Source: CAYOXM01 sp964407925 (GTDB lineage Bacteria > Patescibacteriota > Patescibacteriia > SG8-24). From it: 64,000 nucleotides of DNA. Both the position numbers and the translations under genes were made by a program. This document shows, in pieces, positions 34,001 to 43,615 of the stretch. Each line of letters begins with the position of its first letter. Positions within the stretch are counted from its first letter, which is position 1. The notes under the pieces are model-generated. The model made no database searches. It was not told the origin of the DNA and saw only the letters and a program-made list of their open reading frames with translations. The stretch lies in the NCBI GenBank assembly GCA_964407925.1, contig CAYOXM010000004.1, positions 1 to 64,000 of the forward strand, given 5' to 3'.

Positions 34001-35395
34001 CGACGGGCACGGCCCGCAATTGCCGAACTTCCGCTTGCAATCGGTATCCGCGCAATCCTGCGGCCCGTCACCGTCGTCGTCGAAGGCGTTGCCGCAGTAC
34101 TGATAGCGCTGGCCGAGGTCGAATTCCTTGTCGTAACAGACCTTGGAGGTGTCGAGCGGGTTGACGACGCCCTTGCAGTCGGTGTCGGCGCAATCCGAAA
34201 GGTGGTCGAGGTCGTCATCGACGCCGTTGAAGCACTGCGCGTCGGCATCAACGCCTCCCGCCGTCTTGTTCTCGCTCGCGGGGCAGGCGGCGTTGCCGGC
34301 GCAATCGTAATCCAGGCAGCGGAGCTCGCCGCCCACGGTGATTTCGCCGCCGGTCAGCGGCGCGTTGTCCCACGAGGGGTCGTAGCTCTTGTCCTTGTCG
34401 TTGTCGATGAAATCGGAGCAGCTCGTCTCCGTGGCGGGGCAGCCAAAAGCCGTTTTCTTCCAACAGATGGTGTTGACGTTGCCGCCCGCCGTCACGTCGA
34501 AGACGTTATCGACGCAGTCGGAAAGGCCGTCGGCGTCGTTGTCGAACGCGTCGCCGCACGTCGTAAGGCCGGTCTCGTTGCCGAACTGGCAAAGCGCCGT
34601 GCCCGACGGCTGCCCGACCTTGTTGTTGCAGCTGCTGTCGAGGCAGTCCGGCTTGCCGTCGGCGTCGTTGTCGAATCCGTCGTTGCAGGTGTTCTCCGGC
34701 TGCTCGCAGAGCGCGCCGCTCCCGACATTGCCCGTCTTGCCGGAACACTGCACGTCGGCACAGTCGCCGCCGAAGTCGAGATCGTTATCGATGGCATCGG
34801 CGCAGGGGAAATCCATGCCCGAAATCGCGCCCCACGACGTCGATTCGTCACCGTTCGACGGCGCGCCCGCGTCGACGTAGAACGTGAGCGTCTGGCCGCC
34901 CGTATCGCCGTTCTGGATGACGCTCAGGCTGAAGTCGTAGGAACCCGCGGCGAGGCCGGAGAACTTCACGCTCATCACCTGGTCGACGATGCACCCGGCG
35001 CATCCGTCGTTGTCCTTGCGCTCATAGGCGGTGCGTCCCGGATTCACGTCCTCGAGCGGCAGGATGACCGCGCTGTTCGTCGGATTCGCGTACTTGTCCC
35101 AAGTCGTGAAGGCGGGAAGGTCGAACAGGATGTACGAGACGAGACCCGCGGTGCTGTACACGCCGCCGTTCAGACGGACCTTGAGTTCGCCGCTCGGCGA
35201 AAGATGCTGGGTGTACGAGTAGTTCACGGTCTGCCCGCCGACGACCATCGATCCGGTACAGACGTTGCCCGCGCAGGGCGTGCCCGAGACGAGCGCGCGC
35301 GCCGGCATGGCCGAACGCGCGCCAAACCAGACGACCGTCGCGAGGACGAAGGCCGACATGATGCCGATGGCGGTGGCGCGCGGGGCGGTCCTCAT
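31070..35395 (-). CDS. Giant secreted protein with MopE-type Ca-binding repeats
   Basis: A 1441-residue exported protein with a signal peptide (residues 1-36, AIGIMSAFVLATVVWFGA). An N-terminal beta domain is followed by about nine Cys-flanked repeats of the form C-x2-G-x-DNDxDG-x3-DC-x-D-x2-C (for example NTCNDGFDNDADGKPDC), typical of MopE/thrombospondin-3-like calcium sites. Ig-like segments, a TSP3-like CVGLPNASQTDANANGVGD and a C-terminal domain ending EQFVYDGRAVVNPPPGFGD follow. No LPxTG or C-terminal membrane anchor is seen. It is coupled to the next gene upstream by an ATGA overlap. Likely a large cell-surface or fibre-tip adhesin. Confidence 0.9.
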   Translation of the reverse strand: MRTAPRATAIGIMSAFVLATVVWFGARSAMPARALVSGTPCAGNVCTGSMVVGGQTVNYSYTQHLSPSGELKVRLNGGVYSTAGLVSYILFDLPAFTTWDKYANPTNSAVILPLEDVNPGRTAYERKDNDGCAGCIVDQVMSVKFSGLAAGSYDFSLSVIQNGDTGGQTLTFYVDAGAPSNGDESTSWGAISGMDFPCADAIDNDLDFGGDCADVQCSGKTGNVGSGALCEQPENTCNDGFDNDADGKPDCLDSSCNNKVGQPSGTALCQFGNETGLTTCGDAFDNDADGLSDCVDNVFDVTAGGNVNTICWKKTAFGCPATETSCSDFIDNDKDKSYDPSWDNAPLTGGEITVGGELRCLDYDCAGNAACPASENKTAGGVDADAQCFNGVDDDLDHLSDCADTDCKGVVNPLDTSKVCYDKEFDLGQRYQYCGNAFDDDGDGPQDCADTDCKRKFGNCGPCPSREDVTYDSCADGSDNDTDVIKDCADVTDCAADAGAANRPNLGSLGHAAMCATAEDTNDECGDGFDNDSDAKVDCADSQCAGSLGPELQACQPAGESSCGDGKDNDGDAAIDCADSSCWGVGTCAPKNWTNATCQVVPRSTAPTAFTSNNPTVLATVRVAAHVSSTDVLRFTGSGTYSSVTIIVGDNTDAAKYYPYAAANPTCTLLDSVTGLPHARLTFLAVAGHAVQIYNTPGGNFGPFDVTLTCATPATPAATKNYPISISMLKQPGDVAEYGDVNFSTTLYESTVPTVIEVEPEAAMGGTIRVPYGVAPSLSQQMRMFRGVPTDPGGAPPLSSGICRCDVKINGTVFPTGPDCLTAPLLFPSDMALTIQARAEDGAGNLGAYFSAPAFSVNLTPALTSALTVTPGKPFFRTGNLKTTVSANFITAPGDSFNQPCEVYVRTPAGVVVGGPPGPVPPPTATFVGLIGGGTGNTMQCQAEVSLPTAIPDGMYYVTVGVRDSDGDTVESNRKAIFVCNDVPGPGDPDPGNGCAYADFDLDGASEGLYTTVYSTSPKACDNCVGLPNASQTDANANGVGDVCEPNKQYGRCRIDTEIVCECDSDEVCDYPCPGPSIGMDYSLLPPDHVDPQVCEPAWGLCTIGGQVCFDDTQCTDGGTAPGFPGYGLCQDGIKKCKRDVDCTDVMGSPACTGANRCENLLYPWLQTLQGNVFSKKRITAPDVPPANQYNATFCVTAKDVIINFNSAQTCDALAAAGAAGPNATVKFDRPKSGNAYSSVLGKLDLAGLRAGKFGTVIDVPPGQLDATLNSYSNRLGGKVFRVVGDATVGAHTIYNDGTKGNGTVFVDGGNLYVNGDFLYDTSTVTDLRQLASLGWIVVDDGSNAKGNVYVDGSVKNLVGAFYVGGDDGFWSVAPPLSDSPDPFTLHGLIVARQFHLSRSYKSVTQGSEQFVYDGRAVVNPPPGFGDVTKTLPIFADSAPQ

Positions 35396-37062
35396 GGTTT
35401 TTTGGTCACGTCGCCCGTCGCCCCGCAGCACAGGTCGCCGGACTGCGCGCCGGGGGAGAAGCAGTCGTCGGTTCCGCTCGCGTTATACTTCGCCGCGCTC
35501 GTGCAGTCGCAATCGAAGTACCCGTCGTTGGCGTCGCCGTAGCCGCACTCGAGCCCGTCGACGATCTGATGGAGCGCGGGCTGGGAAATCGTCCCCTGCC
35601 GCGTGCAGCACAGCGTCCCGCTCCCGAGCACGTAGGCGGGATCGGAGCAATCGATGATGCCGTCGCCCGCCTGACCCCAGGTGCACCGCGTGCGCGGCAG
35701 CGTCTGGCCCGAACACTGGTAGGACACGCCCTTGCAATAACGGTCAGCACAGTCGACGTACCCGTTCCCGTCGTTGTCGATCGTGTCGGCGCAGTTGCCC
35801 TCGACGGGAATGCCGCGCCGCATCGCGAGCGCGAACGACGCGTCGCCGGTGAAGTCGCACTGCGCGGCGTTCTTGAAGTAGTTGTCGGGAAAACCCGCGT
35901 TGCACTTGATGGCGAGATACTGGTCCTGCTGGGCGTCGAGGCCGGTCCAGGTGTTGCCGTGCGCGAATACCGGCTTGCGCGACGTCGTGGCGTCGATGAT
36001 TTCGCGGCACTTGCCCGCGACTTCGTCGCAAATCTCCGTTCCCGCGGCGCATTGCGCGTCCGAAACGCAGGCCGACCCGTTCGCGTACCCGGCGATGAGG
36101 CATTTGTTCAGGTACCAGAGGCTGTTCTGCTGGATGTTGTCCGCCGCGACCACCGTGTAGTCGAGCGTCGTGGTGCTGCCGCGCACGGTCGAGGTCATGA
36201 CCTTGTTCACGATGCGCTTCGACGCGTCAGGGAGCAGGATCTCGCATTCCAGAAACTGATTTACGGCGGCGGAAAAACCCTGGAAGGTCACGGACATCTT
36301 GTTCCGGTGGGTGCCGGGGTACGTGCACGTCCCCGCGACGGTATCGCACTTGAGGAGCGGCGGCGTCGTGCAGTTCGCGTCGCTCACGCACGGCGGCATC
36401 GCCGTCGCGGTCGGTTCGTATATGCCCTCGGGACGCCGGACGGTGCCGAGGTCCGCAAGCACCCACGACGTGTTGGCGATACTGAAATCGATCCAACCAA
36501 TGCCGGTGCCGTCGGAATTGCCGCTCCACGCCCAGTGGTCGCCCGCCGCGCCTTTGGTGAAGTTGCCGTTCACGTTGTTGAGCACGACGTGGTAATTGGA
36601 GGTCACGCAGTCGTCCGCGCCGACGTCTTTGTCGCAATTCAGCGAAATCCAGCCGTTCGCGCCGAGACTGACCACTTGCGCCCATCCCCAGAACTGATCC
36701 TGTTTGGCGTTGAACGTGCCGCGGTACTGCGCGTACGGCGCGCCGCCCTCCGGCGTCGTGCCCGTGCAGGTCGTGCCGAAGCAGATCCACCCCATCGTTT
36801 CCGACCACGCCCAGCCGGTGAGGTCGCCGCGATCGGGGAAGCCGGGGGCGTTATCGATTGCCAAACCGTAATCCGCCGTCGCACAAGTAGCGTCGTTCGT
36901 GCAGTTGAGCGAGACCCAACCGATGGTTCCCGACCACGCCCAGCCGGTGACGTTGTCGGAGGTACCGGCGAACGCGCCTTGCGCGGCAAAAAAAACTCCG
37001 GCGGTAACGCCCAGCATTACCGAAAAAAATCGTATGGCGGCTCCCTTAAAAATGGGTCCCAT
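35392..37062 (-). CDS. Secreted protein with GWAWSxxIGW and DNDGNG repeats
   Basis: A 556-residue exported protein. The signal peptide spans about residues 1-33 (FFSVMLGVTAGVFFAAQGAFA). Four or so copies of a 40-50-residue repeat centred on GWAWSGTIGWVSLNC follow, a module very common in Patescibacteria surface proteins. A Cys-rich middle and a C-terminal set of calcium-site-like motifs (CADTIDNDGNGYVDC; GYGDANDGYFDC) link it to the giant protein next door, with which it overlaps by 4 bases. The start at 37062 lies 11 bases after a TATACT box. Function is presumably structural or adhesive. Confidence 0.88.
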   Translation of the reverse strand: MGPIFKGAAIRFFSVMLGVTAGVFFAAQGAFAGTSDNVTGWAWSGTIGWVSLNCTNDATCATADYGLAIDNAPGFPDRGDLTGWAWSETMGWICFGTTCTGTTPEGGAPYAQYRGTFNAKQDQFWGWAQVVSLGANGWISLNCDKDVGADDCVTSNYHVVLNNVNGNFTKGAAGDHWAWSGNSDGTGIGWIDFSIANTSWVLADLGTVRRPEGIYEPTATAMPPCVSDANCTTPPLLKCDTVAGTCTYPGTHRNKMSVTFQGFSAAVNQFLECEILLPDASKRIVNKVMTSTVRGSTTTLDYTVVAADNIQQNSLWYLNKCLIAGYANGSACVSDAQCAAGTEICDEVAGKCREIIDATTSRKPVFAHGNTWTGLDAQQDQYLAIKCNAGFPDNYFKNAAQCDFTGDASFALAMRRGIPVEGNCADTIDNDGNGYVDCADRYCKGVSYQCSGQTLPRTRCTWGQAGDGIIDCSDPAYVLGSGTLCCTRQGTISQPALHQIVDGLECGYGDANDGYFDCDCTSAAKYNASGTDDCFSPGAQSGDLCCGATGDVTKKP

Positions 37063-37073
37063 ACTCGTGCTTG

Positions 37074-37102
37074 AGTATAGCACGAAAAATAGCCGATTTC
37101 AC
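37074..37102 (-). promoter_or_regulatory. Promoter of the surface-protein pair
   Basis: GTGAAA (37097-37102), a 17-base spacer and TATACT (37074-37079) on the minus strand; only 11 bases separate the -10 box from the ATG, so the transcript would be nearly leaderless. The promoter lies inside the rnhA terminator. Confidence 0.6.
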
Positions 37103-37112
37103 GGCTATTTTT
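37085..37112 (-). terminator. Terminator of the recJ-rnhA operon
   Basis: An 11-base-pair stem AAAAATAGCCG/CGGCTATTTTT with a 6-base loop, 24 bases after the rnhA stop, with an A/T tract on each side. Confidence 0.85.
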
Positions 37113-37136
37113 ACCCCTGTGGACAGTTTTTTCGCC

Positions 37137-37541
37137 TTACGACGAATGACGGTCGAGCGCCTCATTGACGAGCCGGTCGGCGTCCTTGTTTTTTTCCCGC
37201 CGAACGTGGGTGAAACGCACTTTTTTGAAGCCCAATTTCAGGTTATGGACGCGCATGAAGAGCGCCGCGATGCCGGGGTTGCGGACGCGGTACTCGCCGT
37301 TGAGCTGTTTTACGGCCAGCTCCGAGTCCATGTACATCTCGACCTCATCGGCACCGAGCTCCTTGGCATGCTCGAGTCCGTCGATGATCGCCATGTATTC
37401 GGCGTAATTGTTGGTCTGGGTCCCGAGGAAGCGGCCGTGCTCCTTGAGGACGGTGCCGTCCTCGGCGGTAAGGTAGGCGCCGCAGGCCGCAGGCCCCGGA
37501 TTGCCGCGGCTGCCGCCGTCGGTGTGAATGATGATTTTCAT
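37137..37541 (-). CDS. rnhA: Ribonuclease HI
   Basis: Degrades RNA in RNA-DNA hybrids. The 134-residue protein is near the minimal RNase H length. Catalytic residues: D8 in HTDGGSRGNPGP, the Glu of NNYAEYMAI, the Asp of MYMDSELAV and the final Asp of NKDADRLVNEA. The start MKIIIHTDGG at 37541 is preferred; a 12-residue Ser/Pro/Glu extension lies in the repeat element upstream. It lies 32 bases after recJ, in the same operon. Confidence 0.95.
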   Translation of the reverse strand: MKIIIHTDGGSRGNPGPAACGAYLTAEDGTVLKEHGRFLGTQTNNYAEYMAIIDGLEHAKELGADEVEMYMDSELAVKQLNGEYRVRNPGIAALFMRVHNLKLGFKKVRFTHVRREKNKDADRLVNEALDRHSS

Positions 37542-37545
37542 TGGC

Positions 37546-37624
37546 TGAGGTTCAGAGCTTGAGGGTTCAGAGGTCAAAGGTTTACACGCTCTAACCTTTG
37601 AAGCTCTGAAACTCTACCCTTTTC
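37546..37624. repeat. Purine/pyrimidine inverted-repeat element, copy 2
   Basis: Spans the recJ-rnhA junction. Arms TTCAGAG and CAAAGGTT pair with AACCTTTG and CTCTGAA around the centre TACACGCT. The element supplies the recJ stop codon and its last 15 codons (KGRVSELQRLERVNL), so it has become part of the gene. Confidence 0.65.
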
Positions 37625-39355
37625 TTCCGTCTGCCGCACGTCGACAAGCTTGAGTTGGATTTCCTTGCGGCCGTTCCAGGCGTTGATGCCGATCTCGACG
37701 ACCGCGTCGACGGTCATGCCGGGCATCAGCCCCTCCGCCTTTTCGACAAAATTAAAACCGATGAGCTTCGCCTCCTTGGGAAGGTCGCCGCGCGCGGTCA
37801 TGCGGACGGTCTTGCCGTTCTTGCCGATCATGTCGACCGCGGAGAGCAGCAGGCCGCGGAGCAGGAATTTCGGCCGCGGGTTGCCCTCGCCGAAGGGTTC
37901 GAGCTTGGCAAGCCAGTCGACGAGTTCCCACGTCACCTGACTCATGCGGAGTTCCGCGTCGATGTCGACGACGGGACGCAAATCCTTGCCGGCGAGCTGC
38001 TCCTCGGCGTAGGCCTCGATCGCCGCGACGAACCCGCGGTAATTTTCCTCCCCCTCGATGGTGAGGCCGCAGGCTTGCGGGTGACCGCCGTAGCGCGCGA
38101 GAAATTTCTGCGCGCCGTCCATGCCGGCGACGAGATTGAACCCGGGGACGCTGCGCCCGGAACCGACGATATGCCCGTCGTCGTTGCCGAAGACGAACGC
38201 CGGAACGCCGAATTCGGCGGTGATCTTCCCGGCGACGAGTCCGACGATGCCCGCCGACCAGCCGTCACCGCAGACGCAGTGGACCTTGCGGCCCGGCGGC
38301 GCGGCGGCGACTTCGGCGCGCGCGGCATTCATGATCTGCTCGGTGTATTTCTGGCGGTCGCGGTTCACCTGGTCGAGCTTGGCCGCCGCGGCGGTCGCCT
38401 CCTCGTCGGTCTCGGCCATCAGGCACTTGAACGCGAGCTCGGCGTGCTCCATGCGCGAGGCGGCGTTGATGCGCGGTCCGATGGAGAAACCGACCGACGT
38501 CGTGTCGAGCGAACCGAACTCGAGCCCCGCGACTTCGATCAGCTTGCGCAGCCCCGGACGCCGCGTCTTGTTGAGCACCACGAGGCCGTACCGCTCGAGC
38601 GTGCGGTTCTCCCCGACGAGCGGCATCACGTCGGTGACGGTCGCGATGGAGACGAGGTCCAGGAGCCACTTGTCGTACCCCGGCTCAAACGGCGAGCCCT
38701 GCTTGGCGCAATACGCGATAAACCCGCAGGCGAACTTGAACGCCACGCCGACCGCGGCGAGCTTCTTGTACGGATACGTCTCGCCATCGACGAGCGGGTG
38801 CAGGATGACGCACTCAGGGATGCGTTCGGGAATCTGGTGATGGTCAACGACGATGGTGTCCATCCCCTTTTCCGACGCAAGCGCGATCTCGGCAGCGCAG
38901 CCGATGCCGCAATCGACGGTGATCATCACCCTGTTACCCGCGGCCGCGAGCGCCTCGACCGTCGCCGGCCGCACGCCGTAGCCTTCTTTTTCGCGATGCG
39001 GGATGTAGCTCGTGAAGAGCGACGGATCCTTGCCGAGACGTTTTGCCGCGTCACGGAAGGTGGTCATGAGCACGACCGAACCCGTCACGCCGTCAGCGTC
39101 GTAGTCGCCGTGAATGACGACCTTTTCGCCATCACGAATCGCGCGCCAGACGCGCTCGCAGGCCCGTTCCATGTCGCGGAAAAGGTACGGGTCGTGGATG
39201 TCCTGGCCGTAGTCAGGCAAAAGGAACTCGTCCACCGCTTCTTGCGTGGTGATGCCGCGGTTCGCAAGGAGCGCAAGCGCGACGGGATGGATTTCGGGAA
39301 ATCGGGCGCGCAGTTCCTCGGACGGAGGCGGCGCGACCTGCCAGCGGGATCGCAT
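37574..39355 (-). CDS. recJ: Single-stranded-DNA exonuclease RecJ
   Basis: A 593-residue 5'-3' exonuclease for recombination and mismatch repair. Motifs of the DHH superfamily are intact: HGDYDADGVTGSVVL (motif I), ITVDCGIG, VDHHQIPE (DHH) and, in DHHA1, GHIVGSGRSVPGFN and KYGGHPQACG-like RYGGHPQACG. An OB fold ends the protein. The last 15 residues derive from the intergenic element. The start at 39355 (MRSRWQVAPP) lies 9 bases after a TATGCT box; a start 18 bases earlier would begin inside that box. Confidence 0.96.
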   Translation of the reverse strand: MRSRWQVAPPPSEELRARFPEIHPVALALLANRGITTQEAVDEFLLPDYGQDIHDPYLFRDMERACERVWRAIRDGEKVVIHGDYDADGVTGSVVLMTTFRDAAKRLGKDPSLFTSYIPHREKEGYGVRPATVEALAAAGNRVMITVDCGIGCAAEIALASEKGMDTIVVDHHQIPERIPECVILHPLVDGETYPYKKLAAVGVAFKFACGFIAYCAKQGSPFEPGYDKWLLDLVSIATVTDVMPLVGENRTLERYGLVVLNKTRRPGLRKLIEVAGLEFGSLDTTSVGFSIGPRINAASRMEHAELAFKCLMAETDEEATAAAAKLDQVNRDRQKYTEQIMNAARAEVAAAPPGRKVHCVCGDGWSAGIVGLVAGKITAEFGVPAFVFGNDDGHIVGSGRSVPGFNLVAGMDGAQKFLARYGGHPQACGLTIEGEENYRGFVAAIEAYAEEQLAGKDLRPVVDIDAELRMSQVTWELVDWLAKLEPFGEGNPRPKFLLRGLLLSAVDMIGKNGKTVRMTARGDLPKEAKLIGFNFVEKAEGLMPGMTVDAVVEIGINAWNGRKEIQLKLVDVRQTEEKGRVSELQRLERVNL

Positions 39356-39364
39356 AACCCGTTC

Positions 39365-39370
39365 AGCATA
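39365..39370 (-). promoter_or_regulatory. -10 box of recJ, likely leaderless
   Basis: TATGCT on the minus strand ends 9 bases before the recJ ATG. No good -35 is visible. Confidence 0.45.
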
Positions 39371-39399
39371 CACGAGCGTCGCGGTTCGGGGCAGGCACG

Positions 39400-39426
39400 A
39401 AAAAGCGCCCCGCGCAAGGGGCGCTT
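39400..39426 (-). terminator. Terminator of the murJ-lepA operon
   Basis: Minus-strand stem AAGCGCCCC/GGGGCGCTT with a 6-base loop followed by a T-run, 6 bases after the small membrane peptide gene. Confidence 0.85.
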
Positions 39427-39432
39427 CCGCCG

Positions 39433-39579
39433 CTAGCTCGTGAACGCCGGGGAGATCATCCCCATGACGGTCACGATGGCGACGAACGCGTAGAGGGCGA
39501 TGACGAGCGCGCGCTTGACGGCGCGCTTGCGAATTTTCGTCTTGGAAAGCGTCGGAAACGTGAGTGCGGGGAACTTCAT
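39433..39579 (-). CDS. 48-residue single-helix membrane peptide after lepA
   Basis: A short gene: MKFPALTFPTLSKTKIRKRA, then a helix of about 20 residues (LVIALYAFVAIVTVMGMI) and the tail SPAFTS. A positively charged N-terminus before a single helix predicts the N-in orientation. It starts 10 bases after the lepA stop and ends just before the terminator, so it is the last gene of that operon. It has an intact frame and a sensible layout, but no known family. Its size is below usual gene-finding limits. Confidence 0.65.
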   Translation of the reverse strand: MKFPALTFPTLSKTKIRKRAVKRALVIALYAFVAIVTVMGMISPAFTS

Positions 39580-39589
39580 TGCGGTACGG

Positions 39590-41395
<1,806 letters not shown>

Positions 41396-41401
41396 AGGAC
41401 G

Positions 41402-43033
41402 CTATGACTCCGGAGTCAGGTTCTCCCCCTCCTGGCGGATGCCGGCGGGAATGACGGCGACGCGGCGGCGGAGCATGGCGACCGCCATCTTCGCCTCCTC
41501 GAGACCGAGCGCCGACGCGACCGCGACGTAGGTCATGATGCCGGCGACGCCGGCGACCGCGCCCTGCGTGAGGATGCCGACGAACGAACGCATGTCGACC
41601 GCGCTGCCGAGCACGACCTTCGCCGTCTGTACCGCCGCGGCCATGCAGAGCGCCGCGACGCTCATGAGCGCGAGGTCGCGGAACATCCGCCGCTCGTCGA
41701 GGTCGCCCGTACGATGACGCAGGTACGCCCAGAGCAGGACGAAATTCAGGATGCAGCCCGCGGAAAACGCGAGGGCGAGGCCGGGCGTGCCCATCCCGAG
41801 CGCGACGAGCTTCCAGGCGATGACACGTTCGAAGACGACGGAGGCCGCCGCGGCGAAGAGCGGCGTGCGCATGTCCCGGATGGCGAAGAAGGCGCGCGCG
41901 ACGAGGGGCAGGAGCGCCTGCGCGAAGAGCGACAGCGTGAAAAACGAGAGCGTGTCGGCGGTATCGACGGTGTCCTTCCAGTCGAACCGCCCGGTACCGA
42001 GCACGACGCGGACGATCTGCGCGCGCAGAAGCAGCAGGAGGATAGTCGCGGGGACCACGAGGAACAGGACCGTCCGCACCGTCTTGGCGAAGGCAGCGAC
42101 GAATTCGCCGTTCTTCCCTTTCGCGGCGAGCTCGGATATCAGCGGGAACGCTGCGACGGCGAACGAGATGCCGAGGACGCCGACCGGGAAGCTTTGCAGG
42201 TTGTTCGCGAGGCTGAACGTGGCGAGGCCTCCCGCGCCGACGGTCGAGGCGATTCCCGTGAGCAGGAGGAGGTTGACCTGGCTCACGGCAAGCGTCGCGG
42301 TACGCGGCAGCATCAGCCTGCCGATTTCGCGGACGCCCTCGTCGTGAAACGCGAGACGCGGCCGGTAGCGGTAGCCGAGGCCGCGGCAGGCGGCGAGCTG
42401 GAAGGCGAAATGCAGGAACGACCCCGCCGCCACGCCGACGGCGACGCCCTCTATGCCGAGCGACGGCGCGAGCGCGACGACGCCGACGATGATGCCGACG
42501 TTGTAGGCGATCGGCGCGAGCGCGTACACGAGAAAACGGCGATGCGTCTGCAAGATTCCGCCGAGTACGCTCGACAGGCCGAGAAATACCGGGGAAAGGA
42601 ACATCACGCGCGTGAGTCCGACGGCGAGCTCGCGCTGGCCGTTTCCGAATCCCGGCGTCAAGAACGGCACGATGACGCCCGCGAAGATGATGCCGAGCGC
42701 GGAAAGCGCGATCAGCGCGAGACCGAGGATCGTGAGAAGCGACGATGCGAGGTCGTTCGCGGCGTCGTTCCCCCGTTCGCCGTCAGCGAGAAATTTCGAA
42801 AACACGGGGATGAATCCCGCCGTGATGGCGCCGAGGACGAAAAGGTTGTAGATGAAATCCGGCGCACGAAAGGCGGCATAATACGCATCCAGCTCCGGCC
42901 CGGCGCCGAACGTGCCAGAAAGCAGCCGGTCGCGGATGACACCGGCCAGGCGGCTGACAAGCGATGCCGCTCCCAGGAGAAACGCGGCAAAGGTCACGGT
43001 CGTGGATTTCAGCCCGAGGACCCGCTTCAACAT
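41402..43033 (-). CDS. murJ: Lipid II flippase MurJ
   Basis: Moves lipid II across the cytoplasmic membrane for cell-wall synthesis. The 543-residue protein has about 14 helices of the MVF/MviN fold, with GAASLVSRLAGVIRDRLLSGTFGAG as the signature first loop and RAFFAIRDMRTPLF later. The start at 43033 (MLKRVLGLKS) has GGAG 10 bases upstream; an in-frame GTG 18 bases earlier is less likely. A promoter TTGCTT-17-TATACT lies about 43 bases upstream. It starts the murJ-lepA-small peptide operon. Confidence 0.94.
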   Translation of the reverse strand: MLKRVLGLKSTTVTFAAFLLGAASLVSRLAGVIRDRLLSGTFGAGPELDAYYAAFRAPDFIYNLFVLGAITAGFIPVFSKFLADGERGNDAANDLASSLLTILGLALIALSALGIIFAGVIVPFLTPGFGNGQRELAVGLTRVMFLSPVFLGLSSVLGGILQTHRRFLVYALAPIAYNVGIIVGVVALAPSLGIEGVAVGVAAGSFLHFAFQLAACRGLGYRYRPRLAFHDEGVREIGRLMLPRTATLAVSQVNLLLLTGIASTVGAGGLATFSLANNLQSFPVGVLGISFAVAAFPLISELAAKGKNGEFVAAFAKTVRTVLFLVVPATILLLLLRAQIVRVVLGTGRFDWKDTVDTADTLSFFTLSLFAQALLPLVARAFFAIRDMRTPLFAAAASVVFERVIAWKLVALGMGTPGLALAFSAGCILNFVLLWAYLRHRTGDLDERRMFRDLALMSVAALCMAAAVQTAKVVLGSAVDMRSFVGILTQGAVAGVAGIMTYVAVASALGLEEAKMAVAMLRRRVAVIPAGIRQEGENLTPES

Positions 43034-43075
43034 AGATGAAACTCCGGGCACCGATGCGGCATCCGAATCCGGTTG

Positions 43076-43104
43076 AGTATAAGCAGAAAATAAGGCGAAA
43101 GCAA
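43076..43104 (-). promoter_or_regulatory. Promoter of murJ
   Basis: TTGCTT (43099-43104), 17 bases and TATACT (43076-43081) on the minus strand, giving a leader of about 36 bases with GGAG. Confidence 0.6.
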
Positions 43105-43192
43105 GGGAGCACCCGTGTGAACTTGACCTGACGGCCGTTCATTGCGCAGGATAAGGCGGCCGTCCTCCGAAACGGCAGAAATAGAGGACCGG

Positions 43193-43588
43193 ATGGACCG
43201 AGAAAAACGCCTGCTCGCCTGCGAAACCGCCGGCTCTATCGCCTGGTTCGCCATGGACGCGAGCTGGATGCTGGGCCTGCCGGTCCCGGCCGCCAGCCTC
43301 GCCGTTCCGACGGTGCTGCTCAACCTGCTCATTTTCCGGTGGACCGTCCGGACCTGGCCGAACCTGCTCGTCACCGCGGCGATGGCCGCATGGGCCTGCA
43401 TGAACGTCCTGTGGATGTGCGCCGACCTGAAGCTCGTCGCCTGGGGACTCCCCGTCGCGAAGGGCTTCTGCGTCGCCGGCGGCATCCTCCTCGCCGCCGC
43501 GCTCATCGGCGCGACGCGCTGGACTGACGCGCTCGAGGCGCTCCTGCGACGGTTCCGCCGGCTGCGTCTCCGCAGCCGCGAAAAATAA
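43193..43588 (+). CDS. Four-helix membrane protein of unknown function
   Basis: A 131-residue protein on the plus strand with about four helices (VPAASLAVPTVLLNLLIF; LLVTAAMAAWACMNVLWM; GFCVAGGILLAAALIGA) and a basic C-terminal tail RRFRRLRLRSREK. The start MDREKRLLACET at 43193 has GAGGACCGG close upstream; an extension to 43142 is Arg-rich and less likely. It is Trp- and Cys-containing within the helices. No family is recognised. It stands alone, divergent from murJ and convergent with ackA. Confidence 0.7.
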   Translation: MDREKRLLACETAGSIAWFAMDASWMLGLPVPAASLAVPTVLLNLLIFRWTVRTWPNLLVTAAMAAWACMNVLWMCADLKLVAWGLPVAKGFCVAGGILLAAALIGATRWTDALEALLRRFRRLRLRSREK

Positions 43589-43613
43589 ACGGTCCGCCCA
43601 GGGCGGACCGTTT
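43587..43613. terminator. Bidirectional terminator
   Basis: A 13-base-pair stem AAACGGTCCGCCC/GGGCGGACCGTTT between the convergent membrane protein gene and ackA, with A and T tracts at its ends. Confidence 0.85.
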
Positions 43614-43615
43614 TC

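Noticed and set aside
33518..35542. 674-codon plus-strand open frame opposite the giant surface protein
   Set aside because: It mirrors the DNDxDG repeats of the minus-strand gene and has no recognisable protein features.
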